A DNA stretch of 64,000 nt, taken from positions 62,001-126,000 of the forward strand of contig JBAIYS010000007.1 of assembly GCA_036763105.1 (NCBI GenBank), written 5' to 3'. Shown one piece after another: positions 36,553-45,795 of the stretch (position 1 is the first letter of the stretch; each line of letters opens with the position of its first letter). The translations under genes and the position numbers were made by a program. This stretch comes from Peptococcaceae bacterium 1198_IL3148 (GTDB lineage Bacteria; Bacillota; Desulfotomaculia; Desulfotomaculales; Desulfohalotomaculaceae). Below the pieces are notes generated by a model. The model was not told the origin of the DNA. It was given only the letters and a program-made list of their open reading frames with translations, and searched no databases.

Positions 36553-38571
36553 ATGACGTTTAAAATGATCAGGAAAAGAGACGGCCGGGAAGTTCCCTTT
36601 GATGAAGCCAAAATTACCGATGCTATTTTTAAATCGGCCCGTGCCGTTGGTGGTGAAGATCGCACCTTGGCAATGGAATTAACCATTGAGGTGCTTAAAT
36701 ATCTGAAAAAGAAATATAACGGCAATATTTTCGGGGTAGAAGATGTTCAAGATGCAGTGGAAAAGGTGTTGATTGAAGAGGGCCACGCCCGTACTGCCAA
36801 AGCTTACATTTTGTATCGAGCAAAACGTACTAACATCCGGGAATCCCGCAGTGACTTGATGGATGCGGTGGAAGAAATTCTGGAAGAAACCAGTAAAGAA
36901 AATGCCAATGTTAGCAACTCACCCTCGGCAAAAATGTTACAAATCGCCAGTGCGGCCAGCAAACAATATTACTTAACCCGCTTAATTCCAGAGGATATGG
37001 CCTTGGCCCACAAACGTGGAGATATACATATTCACGATCTGGATTTTTATGGCAAAACCTTGACCTGCATACAAATTCCTTTGGCTAGACTACTCAAGGA
37101 AGGATTCAACACCGGTCACGGCTATATTAGACCACCAAAACGTCCCACATCAGCAACAGCATTGGCAGCAATTATTCTACAGAGTTCACAAAATGATATG
37201 CACGGTGGCCAGTCCTTTGCTTTCTTTGATCGGGATATGGCGGAGTTTGTTAAGGATGCTGACGATTTTGAAACTTACCAAGCGATGGAAGCGTTAATAT
37301 ATAATCTAAACTCAATGCACAGTCGGGCCGGCGCCCAAGTACCTTTTTCATCCCTCAACGTAGGTACCGAAACATCCGAAGATGCCCGCAAAGTTACCCG
37401 CAACCTACTATTGGCATACGAGGCTGGTTTGGGACGGGGTGAAAACCCAATCTTCCCCAATATCATCTTCCGCCTGAAAGAGGGAGTGAACTTAAACCCA
37501 GGGGACCCCAACTACGATTTATTCAAATTGGCCTTAAGGGTAGCAGCTAAGCGCCTTAACCCAAGCTTTAGTTTTATGGATAGCTCCTTTAACAGTGAGT
37601 TTGGCGATCAAGTCAGTTATATGGGTTGCCGTACCAGAGTAATGGCTAACCGCAGAGGGCCAGCGGTGACCGATGGTCGGGGTAACCTGTCCTTTACCAC
37701 CATTAATTTGCCTCGGATAGCTATTAAAGCAGAAAGGGACATTAAAAAATTCTACCGCTTGCTGAACGATACCATTGATTTGACCAAACGTCAACTTTAC
37801 CATCGCTATCAGGTACAGGCGGCACTAAAGGTCAAAGACATGCCCTTTGTTATGGGTCAGGGTTTGTATATTGATTCAAAGAGTTTAAGACCAAATGATA
37901 CCATTGAAGAGGCCATTAAACATGGCACATTGTCCGTTGGCTTTATTGGTTTGGCAGAAACCCTAACTGCTTTAATTGGTGTTCACCATGGTCAAAGTGA
38001 AGAGGCCCAGGCCCTTGGTCAAGATATTGTGTCCTTTATGCGTAAAAAAATAGATGAAGCCTGTGAAGAATACGATTTGAACTTTACTCTGTTGGCGACA
38101 CCGGCAGAGGGTTTATCTGGACGGTTTATCAAGATTGACCGCAAAGAGTTTGGCGTCATCCCTGGTGTAACCAACAAAGATTATTACACCAACTCATTCC
38201 ATGTACCGGTTCATTTCTCTATTAATGCCTTTGACAAAATTGCATTAGAGGGACCGTACCACAAGTACTGTAATGCAGGCCATATCAGTTATGTAGAATT
38301 ACCCAGCCCACCAACCCATAATACCGAGGCCATGGAAGCCATCGTGCGGTTTATGAAGGAATCTGACATGGGTTATGCGGCCATTAACTTCCCAGTGGAT
38401 TTTTGCACCGGTTGTAATTTGACCGGAGTAATTGACGAAGATAATTGTCCCCGCTGTGGTTCACCATCTATTCGTCGGGTAAGAAGGATCACCGGTTACC
38501 TCAGTACTGTCGATCGGTTTAATGACAGTAAATTGGCAGAACTGAAAGACCGAGTGGAGCACAACCTGTAA
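36553..38571 (+). CDS. nrdD: Anaerobic ribonucleoside-triphosphate reductase NrdD
   Basis: Class III glycyl-radical enzyme reducing NTPs without oxygen. N-terminal ATP cone (IRKRDGREVPFDEAKITDAIF), large alpha/beta barrel, C-terminal zinc site CTGC..CPRC and the radical glycine in RITGYLS near residue 650. 672 aa from ATG 36553, 8 bp after GGAGGA; the frame opens earlier at TTG 36529. Directly upstream of its activase. No aerobic reductase is nearby, in keeping with an anaerobe. Confidence 0.96.
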   Translation: MTFKMIRKRDGREVPFDEAKITDAIFKSARAVGGEDRTLAMELTIEVLKYLKKKYNGNIFGVEDVQDAVEKVLIEEGHARTAKAYILYRAKRTNIRESRSDLMDAVEEILEETSKENANVSNSPSAKMLQIASAASKQYYLTRLIPEDMALAHKRGDIHIHDLDFYGKTLTCIQIPLARLLKEGFNTGHGYIRPPKRPTSATALAAIILQSSQNDMHGGQSFAFFDRDMAEFVKDADDFETYQAMEALIYNLNSMHSRAGAQVPFSSLNVGTETSEDARKVTRNLLLAYEAGLGRGENPIFPNIIFRLKEGVNLNPGDPNYDLFKLALRVAAKRLNPSFSFMDSSFNSEFGDQVSYMGCRTRVMANRRGPAVTDGRGNLSFTTINLPRIAIKAERDIKKFYRLLNDTIDLTKRQLYHRYQVQAALKVKDMPFVMGQGLYIDSKSLRPNDTIEEAIKHGTLSVGFIGLAETLTALIGVHHGQSEEAQALGQDIVSFMRKKIDEACEEYDLNFTLLATPAEGLSGRFIKIDRKEFGVIPGVTNKDYYTNSFHVPVHFSINAFDKIALEGPYHKYCNAGHISYVELPSPPTHNTEAMEAIVRFMKESDMGYAAINFPVDFCTGCNLTGVIDEDNCPRCGSPSIRRVRRITGYLSTVDRFNDSKLAELKDRVEHNL

Positions 38572-38583
38572 ATGGGAGGAATT

Positions 38584-39087
38584 ATGAAAAAAGTACGAGT
38601 GGCAGGCATTACCAAAAGTAGTGTGGTGGATGGACTGGGAATTCGTACGGTGGTGTTCTTTCAGGGCTGTCCCCGGCATTGCCCGGGGTGTCACAACGAG
38701 GATACCATCCCCTTTGCAGGGGGGCAGGAAATGACAGTTTCCCAATTGGCAGCAGAAATAAATAATTCAATCAGTCCAATGACTAAGGGCATTACCTTTT
38801 CTGGTGGTGATCCACTGGCCCAGCCTGAAGCTTTGGTTGAGGTGATTGAAATCTTAAGACAACAACAACCAAACTTAGATATCTGGGTGTATACCGGTTA
38901 TACCTTTGAGGAAGTGCAGGATAATCCGGTTATGAAAGTGATTGATGTGCTGGTGGATGGCCCCTTCATTCAAGCCCAGCGGGACATTTCCCTAGCCTTT
39001 CGGGGCTCCACCAATCAAAGATTGATTGATATGCCCAAGACGTTAGCTGCCGGTAAATTGGTGCTGTTGCAACTGGACACAGAATAA
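38584..39087 (+). CDS. nrdG: Anaerobic ribonucleotide reductase activase NrdG
   Basis: Radical SAM enzyme that generates the glycyl radical on NrdD. FFQGCPRHCPGCHNE carries the CxxxCxxC cluster motif (residues about 27-34); TFSGGDPL follows near 75 and a C-terminal DVLVDGPF. 167 aa from ATG 38584, placed after GGGAGG; the ATG at 38572 lies before that site. Ends the nrd operon ahead of a strong terminator. Confidence 0.96.
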   Translation: MKKVRVAGITKSSVVDGLGIRTVVFFQGCPRHCPGCHNEDTIPFAGGQEMTVSQLAAEINNSISPMTKGITFSGGDPLAQPEALVEVIEILRQQQPNLDIWVYTGYTFEEVQDNPVMKVIDVLVDGPFIQAQRDISLAFRGSTNQRLIDMPKTLAAGKLVLLQLDTE

Positions 39088-39110
39088 ACTAAAAATTGAC
39101 GATAAAAAAA

Positions 39111-39145
39111 CGGGAACCTCCAATATTTGATGAGGTTCCCGTTAT
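39111..39145. terminator. Bidirectional terminator between nrdG and the FmdB-type gene
   Basis: GGGAACCTC (39112-39120) pairs with GAGGTTCCC (39132-39140). A tract of A precedes it and T-rich sequence follows, so it can act on both converging transcripts. Confidence 0.85.
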
Positions 39146-39170
39146 TAATGCTATCGGTAAGTATAAAAAA

Positions 39171-39392
39171 TTAATGGCAAGCAGAACAATTCTTTGATGT
39201 GCAGGCGGTGCAACTGTCACCTCTGCTGCCCCGCAGCGAATCGGCACTGTCGGCGCAAAAACCAGACATTACTCTTTTAGGATGTTCTGCATTACAACTG
39301 GGACACTTTAAGTTTTCTCCATTCTCACCCATTGGGCACAACCGCTCAAATTTATGGTTACATGAACTACAACGAAATTCATAAATTGGCAT
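39171..39392 (-). CDS. FmdB-family zinc-ribbon protein
   Basis: 73 aa beginning MPIYEFRCSSC, with CxxC pairs at the start (CSSC) and after LKCPSC forming the zinc ribbon of the FmdB/CxxC_CxxC_SSSS family. A second cysteine-rich tail, CTACTSKNCSACH, is attached after a Ser/Gly linker. AGGAGG lies upstream of ATG 39392; the longer frame to 39473 has no start signal. Function unknown, possibly regulatory or metal handling. Confidence 0.88.
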   Translation of the reverse strand: MPIYEFRCSSCNHKFERLCPMGENGENLKCPSCNAEHPKRVMSGFCADSADSLRGSRGDSCTACTSKNCSACH

Positions 39393-39642
39393 TTTACCAA
39401 CCTCCTGTAAAATCAGTAGATATTTAAATCCCTTTACCCTAACTATATTATACATACATATTATAACATACAATTTGTTTTAACTAAAACACATTCATAT
39501 AGAGCTGAATTAACATAAATGTTTCAATAGTGGAACTGGGGATTTGCTAAATTGTAGCGGGAAAATTAGCAGGGGATTGTCAGTTAGTTATTGAATTATA
39601 ACGAAACTAGTCAAAGAATGAAATGAAAATGGGGTGAATTTT

Positions 39643-41193
39643 TTGCGAGTTAAATTTCTAGGTGCGGCACAAATGGTAACAGGTTCTTGTTTTTTGTTAG
39701 AGGTGGGCAGTAGCAAAATACTGATAGACTGTGGTTTGTTTCAGGGCCCTAAAGAAATTAAAGAACGAAATTACAGAAACTTTCCCATACCTCCCAGCAG
39801 CATTGATTTTATTTTACTTACCCATGCCCATATCGATCATAGTGGTTTAATACCTAAGTTAATAAAACATGGTTTTAGCGGTAGAATTATTGCCACTTCG
39901 GCCACTGTGGATCTATGTGAAGTAATGCTGCCCGACTGTGGCCATATACAGGAAATGGAATGTGAGCGAAAAAACCGTAAAAATCGACGGTCTGGTCGCA
40001 GGTTAATCGAACCCATTTATACCGCTGAAGATGGCGCCAGGGCACTCAGATACTTTGAACGGGTTAAATATGGCGACATTATTCCCATCACGCCGGAAGT
40101 GACGGTAAGATTTATCGATGCCGGTCATATTTTTGGCTCTTCTATGATCGAAATTTGGGTAAAGGAAGGCCAAGAAGAAACCAAATTATTATTTTCCGGG
40201 GATATAGGCAATTATGATCAGCCCTTTATTAATAACCCATCACTGGTGTTTAATGCTGATTACGTATTTATGGAGTCTACTTACGGCAACAGACGGCATA
40301 AAAATAGCCATAATAAGGCTGAAATGTTGGCACAGGCCATTAGGGATACCTATAAAAAGGGCGGTAACTTAGTTATTCCGGCCTTTGCTGTGGGTAGAAC
40401 CCAGGATATAGTTTATGAAATTGCTGAACTGCAGCGCAACGGAGAGATACCAATACTACCAATTTATATTGATAGTCCAATGGCCATTAGAACCACGCAA
40501 ATATTTGATCGCCATCCCAACATATATGATACTGAAACCACTCAATTAATTAGTGAAGGTAACCACCCCTTGAGGTTAAAAAATTTAAGTTTTACCATTA
40601 CAGCAGATGAATCCCGAGAATTAAATATGAAATCTGATTGTAACATAATTATATCTGCCAGTGGCATGTGTGATGCCGGTCGCATAAAACACCACCTGCG
40701 TCATAACTTATGGCGACCTGAATCCACCATTCTGATAGTTGGCTATCAAGCCATCGGTACGTTGGGGCGACGTTTGGTTGAGGGTGAAAAACATGTCCGT
40801 ATTCATGGCGAAGAAGTGGTGGTGCGGGCGGAGATCAGAAATATTGATGGTTATTCGGCCCATGCGGATCAAAACGGTTTGCTGGCATGGCTAAAACACT
40901 TTAAAAAGCAACCGCGCAAGGTGTTCTTGGTGCATGGTGAAACTGAAGCGGCAGAGAATCTGGCTGGGTTAATAAAACAACAGCTCAATATTCCGGTGCT
41001 GATACCAGAGTATCTGCAGGAAGTGGAACTGACCACCACCGAAATGCTCAATGCAGCCATGCTACAGCAAACCTATCAAACCGTTGCCAACAAACTGGAA
41101 AAATACCTGCAGACTGGTGGGCAGCCAGAAAACAACGAAGTATTGTTTAGTCATTTAAAACAGCTGGAACGCTGGTTGGATTCGGCGGTTTAA
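39643..41193 (+). CDS. MBL-fold beta-CASP RNA nuclease (YSH1/CPSF-like)
   Basis: Metallo-beta-lactamase-fold ribonuclease of 516 aa. Zinc motif THAHIDHSG near residue 66, AGHIFGSSM, SGDIGNY, the beta-CASP core VIPAFAVGRTQD, SASGMCDAGRIKHHL, and the final HADQ / VHGE motifs. Closest in style to bacterial YSH1 homologues rather than RNase J. TTG 39643 follows GGGG; GTG 39634 overlaps that site. No operon partner; a 155-bp promoterless-looking spacer precedes it. Confidence 0.9.
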   Translation: MRVKFLGAAQMVTGSCFLLEVGSSKILIDCGLFQGPKEIKERNYRNFPIPPSSIDFILLTHAHIDHSGLIPKLIKHGFSGRIIATSATVDLCEVMLPDCGHIQEMECERKNRKNRRSGRRLIEPIYTAEDGARALRYFERVKYGDIIPITPEVTVRFIDAGHIFGSSMIEIWVKEGQEETKLLFSGDIGNYDQPFINNPSLVFNADYVFMESTYGNRRHKNSHNKAEMLAQAIRDTYKKGGNLVIPAFAVGRTQDIVYEIAELQRNGEIPILPIYIDSPMAIRTTQIFDRHPNIYDTETTQLISEGNHPLRLKNLSFTITADESRELNMKSDCNIIISASGMCDAGRIKHHLRHNLWRPESTILIVGYQAIGTLGRRLVEGEKHVRIHGEEVVVRAEIRNIDGYSAHADQNGLLAWLKHFKKQPRKVFLVHGETEAAENLAGLIKQQLNIPVLIPEYLQEVELTTTEMLNAAMLQQTYQTVANKLEKYLQTGGQPENNEVLFSHLKQLERWLDSAV

Positions 41194-41254
41194 GTAACAG
41201 GCAGAGATAATCGGACATAATATCATTATGCGGTAGAAAACAGGAGTGATTATA

Positions 41255-42091
41255 ATGCAGCAGGTGGGAGAGGGTTTTGTGCTGGAAAAACATGGCCCCT
41301 TGACTTTTTATACTATACCATCCTTTACCATCAGTAACCTAGTGGTACATGGTTTTACCACTAGGTTTGGTGGCAGCAGTGATGGCAATTATGGCGCATT
41401 AAATTTAGGGTTACATGTGGGCGATGACCCAGCAAAGGTAATAGAAAATCGGCAACGGGTTTGTCAAGCACTGGGCATAGATTTTAATAACTTAGTGGCT
41501 GGCAACCAGGTTCATGGCAATGAGGTGCTGGTGGTGACCGAGGAACATTTAGGTAGGGGGCGTGATTCCATCGAGCAGGCGTTACCGAATGTTGATGCCT
41601 TAATCACCAATCAAGTTGGGATACCGCTATCCAGTTACTACGCTGATTGTGTACCGCTTTTTTTTCTTGATCCGATCAATAAAGTGATTGGATTAGCCCA
41701 TGCTGGGTGGCAGGGGACGGTAACCGCCATCGGTGCCAAAACTGTGGCTAAAATGAATAGTGTATATGGCAGTAAGCCAGAGGATATTTTAGCCGGCATT
41801 GGGCCAGCTATTGGTTGCTGTTGTTATGTGGTGGATCAGCACGTCATCCACAGGTTGAAATCCACCTTTGATTACTGGGAAAAGGTAGTTAAACCCTGTG
41901 GTGATGATCATTGGATGCTGGATTTATGGGAAACCAACCGCAGAATTTTGTTAGATGCCGGTTTGAAAGCCGAAAATATTACATTGGCCGGCGTTTGTAC
42001 ATCCTGCAATAGTGATTTTTTGTTTTCACATCGTGCTTCTGGGGGTTGTACCGGAAGAATGGCTTCGTTGATTATGCTTAAACAAGGGTAA
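41255..42091 (+). CDS. Polyphenol oxidase/peptidoglycan editing factor family protein (YlmD/PgeF)
   Basis: Laccase-domain protein of 278 aa with copper/zinc ligand motifs NQVHGNEV, YADCVPLFF and AHAGWQGT; GIGPAIGCCCYVV and CTSCNSDFLFSHR complete the family pattern. Homologues have been called laccase, purine nucleoside phosphorylase or PgeF; the substrate here is open. ATG 41255 is 9 bp after CAGGAG. Usually part of the ylm cluster, here separated from ylmE by the pho genes. Confidence 0.9.
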   Translation: MQQVGEGFVLEKHGPLTFYTIPSFTISNLVVHGFTTRFGGSSDGNYGALNLGLHVGDDPAKVIENRQRVCQALGIDFNNLVAGNQVHGNEVLVVTEEHLGRGRDSIEQALPNVDALITNQVGIPLSSYYADCVPLFFLDPINKVIGLAHAGWQGTVTAIGAKTVAKMNSVYGSKPEDILAGIGPAIGCCCYVVDQHVIHRLKSTFDYWEKVVKPCGDDHWMLDLWETNRRILLDAGLKAENITLAGVCTSCNSDFLFSHRASGGCTGRMASLIMLKQG

Positions 42092-42102
42092 GGAGGAAAG
42101 TA

Positions 42103-42810
42103 ATGTCCAAGAAAATACTGGTTGTGGATGATGAAGAAAATATCTTAGAATTATTAAAGTTTAATCTGGAACGGGAAGGTTATCAGGTGATCACTGCAAA
42201 GGATGGCAACAGAGCGTTGGAATTAGTGCGTAGTGAAAAACCAGACTTGATGCTACTGGATGTAATGTTGCCAGAGATTGATGGCTTAACCCTTTGCCGC
42301 ACTATCAATAGCGATGCAGAAACCAAAGAAATACCCATAATTATGTTAAGTGCCCGGGGGGAAGAACTGGATAAAGTGCTGGGGCTAGAGATGGGTGCTG
42401 ACGATTATATTACTAAACCCTTTTCACCACGGGAGCTGGTGGCTCGGGTAAAGGCTCGCCTGCGTCGTCATAACGTTGATGCGGCCAGTAAAGATGTTGT
42501 TTACTCAAATAAGTTATCCATTGGCGGCTTAGTAATTGATGAAGATCGCTTTGCTGTGACCATCAATGGATATAAACAAGACTTGACACCGAAAGAATTT
42601 GAACTATTGCGCTTTTTAGCCCGCCATCCAGGCAAAGTATTTTCTAGGGATTATTTGTTGGAAAAAATTTGGGGTTATGACTACACCGGAGATTCCAGGA
42701 CGGTAGATGTGCACATCCGCCACATTCGCCAGAAGTTTGAAGAAGCGCCGGAGTCACCGCAATTAATTGAAACGGTACGGGGTGTTGGTTACAGATTCAA
42801 GGAGGTTTAA
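42103..42810 (+). CDS. phoP: OmpR/PhoB-type response regulator (PhoP-like)
   Basis: Phosphate-response regulator by context. Receiver domain (VVDDEENILELL, phospho-Asp in MLLDVMLP, KPFSPREL) and winged helix with DYLLEKIWGYDYTGDSRTVDVHIRHIRQKFE. 235 aa, ATG behind AAGGAGG. The partner kinase starts 5 bp later and pstB-phoU follow, supporting the PhoP/PhoB assignment. Confidence 0.9.
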   Translation: MSKKILVVDDEENILELLKFNLEREGYQVITAKDGNRALELVRSEKPDLMLLDVMLPEIDGLTLCRTINSDAETKEIPIIMLSARGEELDKVLGLEMGADDYITKPFSPRELVARVKARLRRHNVDAASKDVVYSNKLSIGGLVIDEDRFAVTINGYKQDLTPKEFELLRFLARHPGKVFSRDYLLEKIWGYDYTGDSRTVDVHIRHIRQKFEEAPESPQLIETVRGVGYRFKEV

Positions 42811-42814
42811 CATA

Positions 42815-44176
42815 TTGAGTTTGGGCATTAAAGGGCGTACTATTGGCAGTTATGCTTTACTGCTGTTGATATTTATTGCGCTGATACTGTTACATGACGA
42901 AGGGCTTGTCTCTGCCAAACTGGCAATTTTTTTAGCCTTTATTGGTATAGAATTTGTTAGCTACTTTGTTTTGGTACGCTTAATAAGCCCGTTACAGGAA
43001 TTAATCACTGCCACCTATGACCTGGCAGGGGGTATTTTAGAAAAAGAAATCATGATTAACGCCAACAACGAGATTGACGAATTGGCCGCCAGTATCAATG
43101 TCATTGCTCAACAATTGCGCTATCGCCTCAATAAAATGAATGATGAGCGCAGTCGGGTTAATGCCATACTGGACAGTATGGGTGAAGGAGTGATTGCCCT
43201 TGATGCCGATGGCCGGATCATCATGGTCAACCCCATGTTGATTAAGTATTTTAAAATTAGTGAAGATGATTTTGTTGGCAAGCGGACAATTGAAGTGATT
43301 CGCAGTTATGAGTTGGATCAACTGTTGCGGCAAGTTTTAATAACTAGACAACCGTTGAGCGCTGAAACAAAAATTTTAATTACCAGTCCTAAAATATACC
43401 GAGTTTTTGCCACCCCATTAATCAGTGCCACCGGCAAACAACAGGGGGTGGTGGCGCTGATAGCCGATGTAACGGAGCGCCGTCAATTGGAAAAAATGCG
43501 CACTGACTTTGTGGCTAACGTCTCCCACGAATTAAAAACGCCGCTGACATCCATTAAAGGTTTTCTGGAAACTTTATTGGACGGAGCCCTTGAAGACCCA
43601 AAAACAGCGGAACACTTTCTTAAAATAGCGAAAACAGAAACCGATCGCATGACCAGGTTAGTGGAAGATTTATTAAAATTGTCCAAGTTAGAAAATAGAA
43701 AAACAGTATTGGATCAGCAACAACTGAACATGGCCGAAGTGGTGTCCCAGGTAATGCAAATATTTAGTTCCCGGGCTGATGAAAAAAATATTGAATTGAC
43801 TGCAAAAATTCAACGGGATTTACCACCGGTTCTAGGTGAAAAGGATTTACTGATTCAAGTGTTGATAAACCTGGTGGACAATGCCATTAAGTACATACCC
43901 GTTGGCGAAACAGTAAACATTACATTGGAGCTGGATAAAAGCAAGCAAAAAATGTTGGTTACTGTGGCTGACAGCGGACCGGGCATACCGGCAGAAAGTT
44001 TACCCAGGCTGTTTGAGCGCTTTTATCGAGTGGATAAGGCCCGTTCCCGGGATGCCGGTGGCACCGGCTTAGGTTTATCCATTGCTAAGCATGTGGTGGA
44101 GTTACACGGTGGCGAAATTTGGGTGGACAGCTCATCCCAAGGAACGATATTCACCTTTACGCTGCCTTTAACATAA
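42815..44176 (+). CDS. phoR: Sensor histidine kinase (PhoR-like)
   Basis: Membrane kinase partner of the upstream regulator. Two N-terminal membrane segments with almost no extracellular loop, HAMP (about 60-110), PAS (about 125-230), phospho-acceptor His in VSHELKTPL, N box NLVDNAIKY, G boxes DSGPGIP and GGTGLGLSI. The true start is TTG 42815, 9 bp after GGAGG, so it does not overlap the regulator gene. The missing periplasmic domain fits PhoR that senses Pst activity through PhoU. Confidence 0.9.
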   Translation: MSLGIKGRTIGSYALLLLIFIALILLHDEGLVSAKLAIFLAFIGIEFVSYFVLVRLISPLQELITATYDLAGGILEKEIMINANNEIDELAASINVIAQQLRYRLNKMNDERSRVNAILDSMGEGVIALDADGRIIMVNPMLIKYFKISEDDFVGKRTIEVIRSYELDQLLRQVLITRQPLSAETKILITSPKIYRVFATPLISATGKQQGVVALIADVTERRQLEKMRTDFVANVSHELKTPLTSIKGFLETLLDGALEDPKTAEHFLKIAKTETDRMTRLVEDLLKLSKLENRKTVLDQQQLNMAEVVSQVMQIFSSRADEKNIELTAKIQRDLPPVLGEKDLLIQVLINLVDNAIKYIPVGETVNITLELDKSKQKMLVTVADSGPGIPAESLPRLFERFYRVDKARSRDAGGTGLGLSIAKHVVELHGGEIWVDSSSQGTIFTFTLPLT

Positions 44177-44252
44177 AGTTAACGGTAATTAAATCTCGGC
44201 ATAAAGACTAGTTGATACAATAAGGTACAAAGCATAAAGAGGGGGATTAGTC

Positions 44253-45011
44253 TTGAGTGACACCAAAATTACCGTGCAAAATCTTAACCTTTTTTATAAA
44301 GACTTTCAAGCGCTGAAAGATATAAATATTAATGTTAATGCAAACCATGTGACTGCCCTGATTGGACCTTCCGGTTGTGGAAAATCAACCTTTTTACGCA
44401 CCTTAAACCGAATGAACGATTTGTATGAAGGGGTACGGGTTGAGGGTACCGTGCTATTGGATGGGGAGGATATTTACCAACCCAATGTTGACGTGGTTAA
44501 TTTGCGCAAGCGAATTGGCATGGTTTTTCAAAAGCCTAACCCTTTTCCGATGTCTGTTTACGACAATATTGCCTACGGTCCGCGAATCCATGGCATCAAA
44601 AATAAACAGCAACTTGATCACATCGTGGAAAAAAGTTTGCGTGGGGCAGCCCTTTGGGATGAAGTGGAAGAACGGTTGTATAAATCGGCGCTGGGCCTGT
44701 CCGGTGGTCAGCAACAGCGCTTGTGTATCGCTAGGTTATTGGCGGTGGAACCAGAGGTTTTGTTAATGGATGAACCAACTTCGGCCCTGGATCCAGTATC
44801 AACCCTAAAAATTGAAGAACTAATTCGGAATTTGCGCAATCAATATACAATTATTATTGTCACCCACAACATGCAGCAGGCAGCCAGAGTTTCTGATACC
44901 ACTGCTTTCTTTTTAAATGGTGATTTGATTGAATCAGGGGATACCGACACAATGTTTACCATGCCACGGGATAAACGGACGGAGGATTACATTACCGGTA
45001 GATTTGGCTAG
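44253..45011 (+). CDS. pstB: Phosphate ABC transporter ATP-binding protein PstB
   Basis: ATPase of the Pst phosphate importer. Walker [10 protein letters not shown], PstB-specific [11 protein letters not shown]-loop [15 protein letters not shown], signature LSGGQQQRL, Walker [14 protein letters not shown] and the H loop VTHNM. 252 aa, TTG start. pstS, pstC and pstA are absent here, so the permease must be encoded elsewhere. Confidence 0.95.
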   Translation: MSDTKITVQNLNLFYKDFQALKDININVNANHVTALIGPSGCGKSTFLRTLNRMNDLYEGVRVEGTVLLDGEDIYQPNVDVVNLRKRIGMVFQKPNPFPMSVYDNIAYGPRIHGIKNKQQLDHIVEKSLRGAALWDEVEERLYKSALGLSGGQQQRLCIARLLAVEPEVLLMDEPTSALDPVSTLKIEELIRNLRNQYTIIIVTHNMQQAARVSDTTAFFLNGDLIESGDTDTMFTMPRDKRTEDYITGRFG

Positions 45012-45032
45012 CAAAAACTGGAGGGAAAAGAG

Positions 45033-45689
45033 ATGTCAGTGAGGGCAGGTTTTGATAAATCGTTGCATGAACTGCAACAAGAGATTTTGCGTATGGCCAG
45101 TTTGGTGGAAGAATCTATATATAAATCTATTCAGTCTTTAAGTAATCAAGATGTGGTATTAGCCAGTCAGGTTATTGAAGGTGACGATGTTATTGATGCT
45201 TTAAGGGACCAAATTGAGAATAAAATTATTACTTTAATTGCCACCCAACAGCCGATGGCCAAGGATCTGCGGGTGATGGTCACCGGTATTAAAATTTTGA
45301 TGAGTTTGGAACGGATGGCCGATCATTCGGTGGATATAGCCAGAGTGACCTTGTGTTTAGCGGAGAAAAAACTAATTAAACCATTGATTAATCTGCAGAA
45401 AATGGCTGCCATAGCCCAAGAAATGACCAAAGAGGGCTTGGACGCCTATGTAAATGGCGATGCCGTGAAAGCCAGAATGATGTGTGATCGAGATGATGAT
45501 GTGGATGATCTGTACCATGAAGTACTGAGAGAACTGTTGGCATACATGGAAAGGGACCCCAATGTCATCGGTCAAGCGGTCTATTTAATACTAGTTAACC
45601 GATTTTTAGAGCGAATTGCAGACCATGCCACCAACATCGGTGAGCTGGTGATCTACTTAATCACTGGCGAAAAGGAAGAACTAAACTGA
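45033..45689 (+). CDS. phoU: Phosphate-signalling protein PhoU
   Basis: Two three-helix bundles with the metal-binding E-x-x-x-D motifs (SLERMADHSVDIA and LERIADHATNIGE). It links Pst transporter state to the PhoR kinase and represses the Pho response. 218 aa, ATG behind GGAGG, 21 bp after pstB. A terminator follows. Confidence 0.95.
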   Translation: MSVRAGFDKSLHELQQEILRMASLVEESIYKSIQSLSNQDVVLASQVIEGDDVIDALRDQIENKIITLIATQQPMAKDLRVMVTGIKILMSLERMADHSVDIARVTLCLAEKKLIKPLINLQKMAAIAQEMTKEGLDAYVNGDAVKARMMCDRDDDVDDLYHEVLRELLAYMERDPNVIGQAVYLILVNRFLERIADHATNIGELVIYLITGEKEELN

Positions 45690-45698
45690 TTCTTTGGG

Positions 45699-45726
45699 AA
45701 AAGTGCCTACTTAGGCGCTTTTTTTA
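45699..45726 (+). terminator. Intrinsic terminator after phoU
   Basis: AAAGTGCC/GGCGCTT stem (45699-45720) with one G-T pair, followed by T7. Confidence 0.85.
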
Positions 45727-45746
45727 TAGTTATCAACAGGATTTAT

Positions 45747-45776
45747 TTTACAATCGTCGAATAAGTAATCTATCTT
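45747..45776 (+). promoter_or_regulatory. Weak candidate promoter of the ylm block
   Basis: TTTACA (45747-45752), 18 bp, TATCTT (45771-45776), 19 bp before the next start codon. The -10 matches only 4 of 6 positions. Confidence 0.3.
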
Positions 45777-45795
45777 AACAACTGGGAGTAATATT

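Noticed and set aside
44177-44252. Pho box upstream of pstB
   Set aside because: Only scattered TTAAC-like words with irregular spacing; not enough for a tandem PhoP site.
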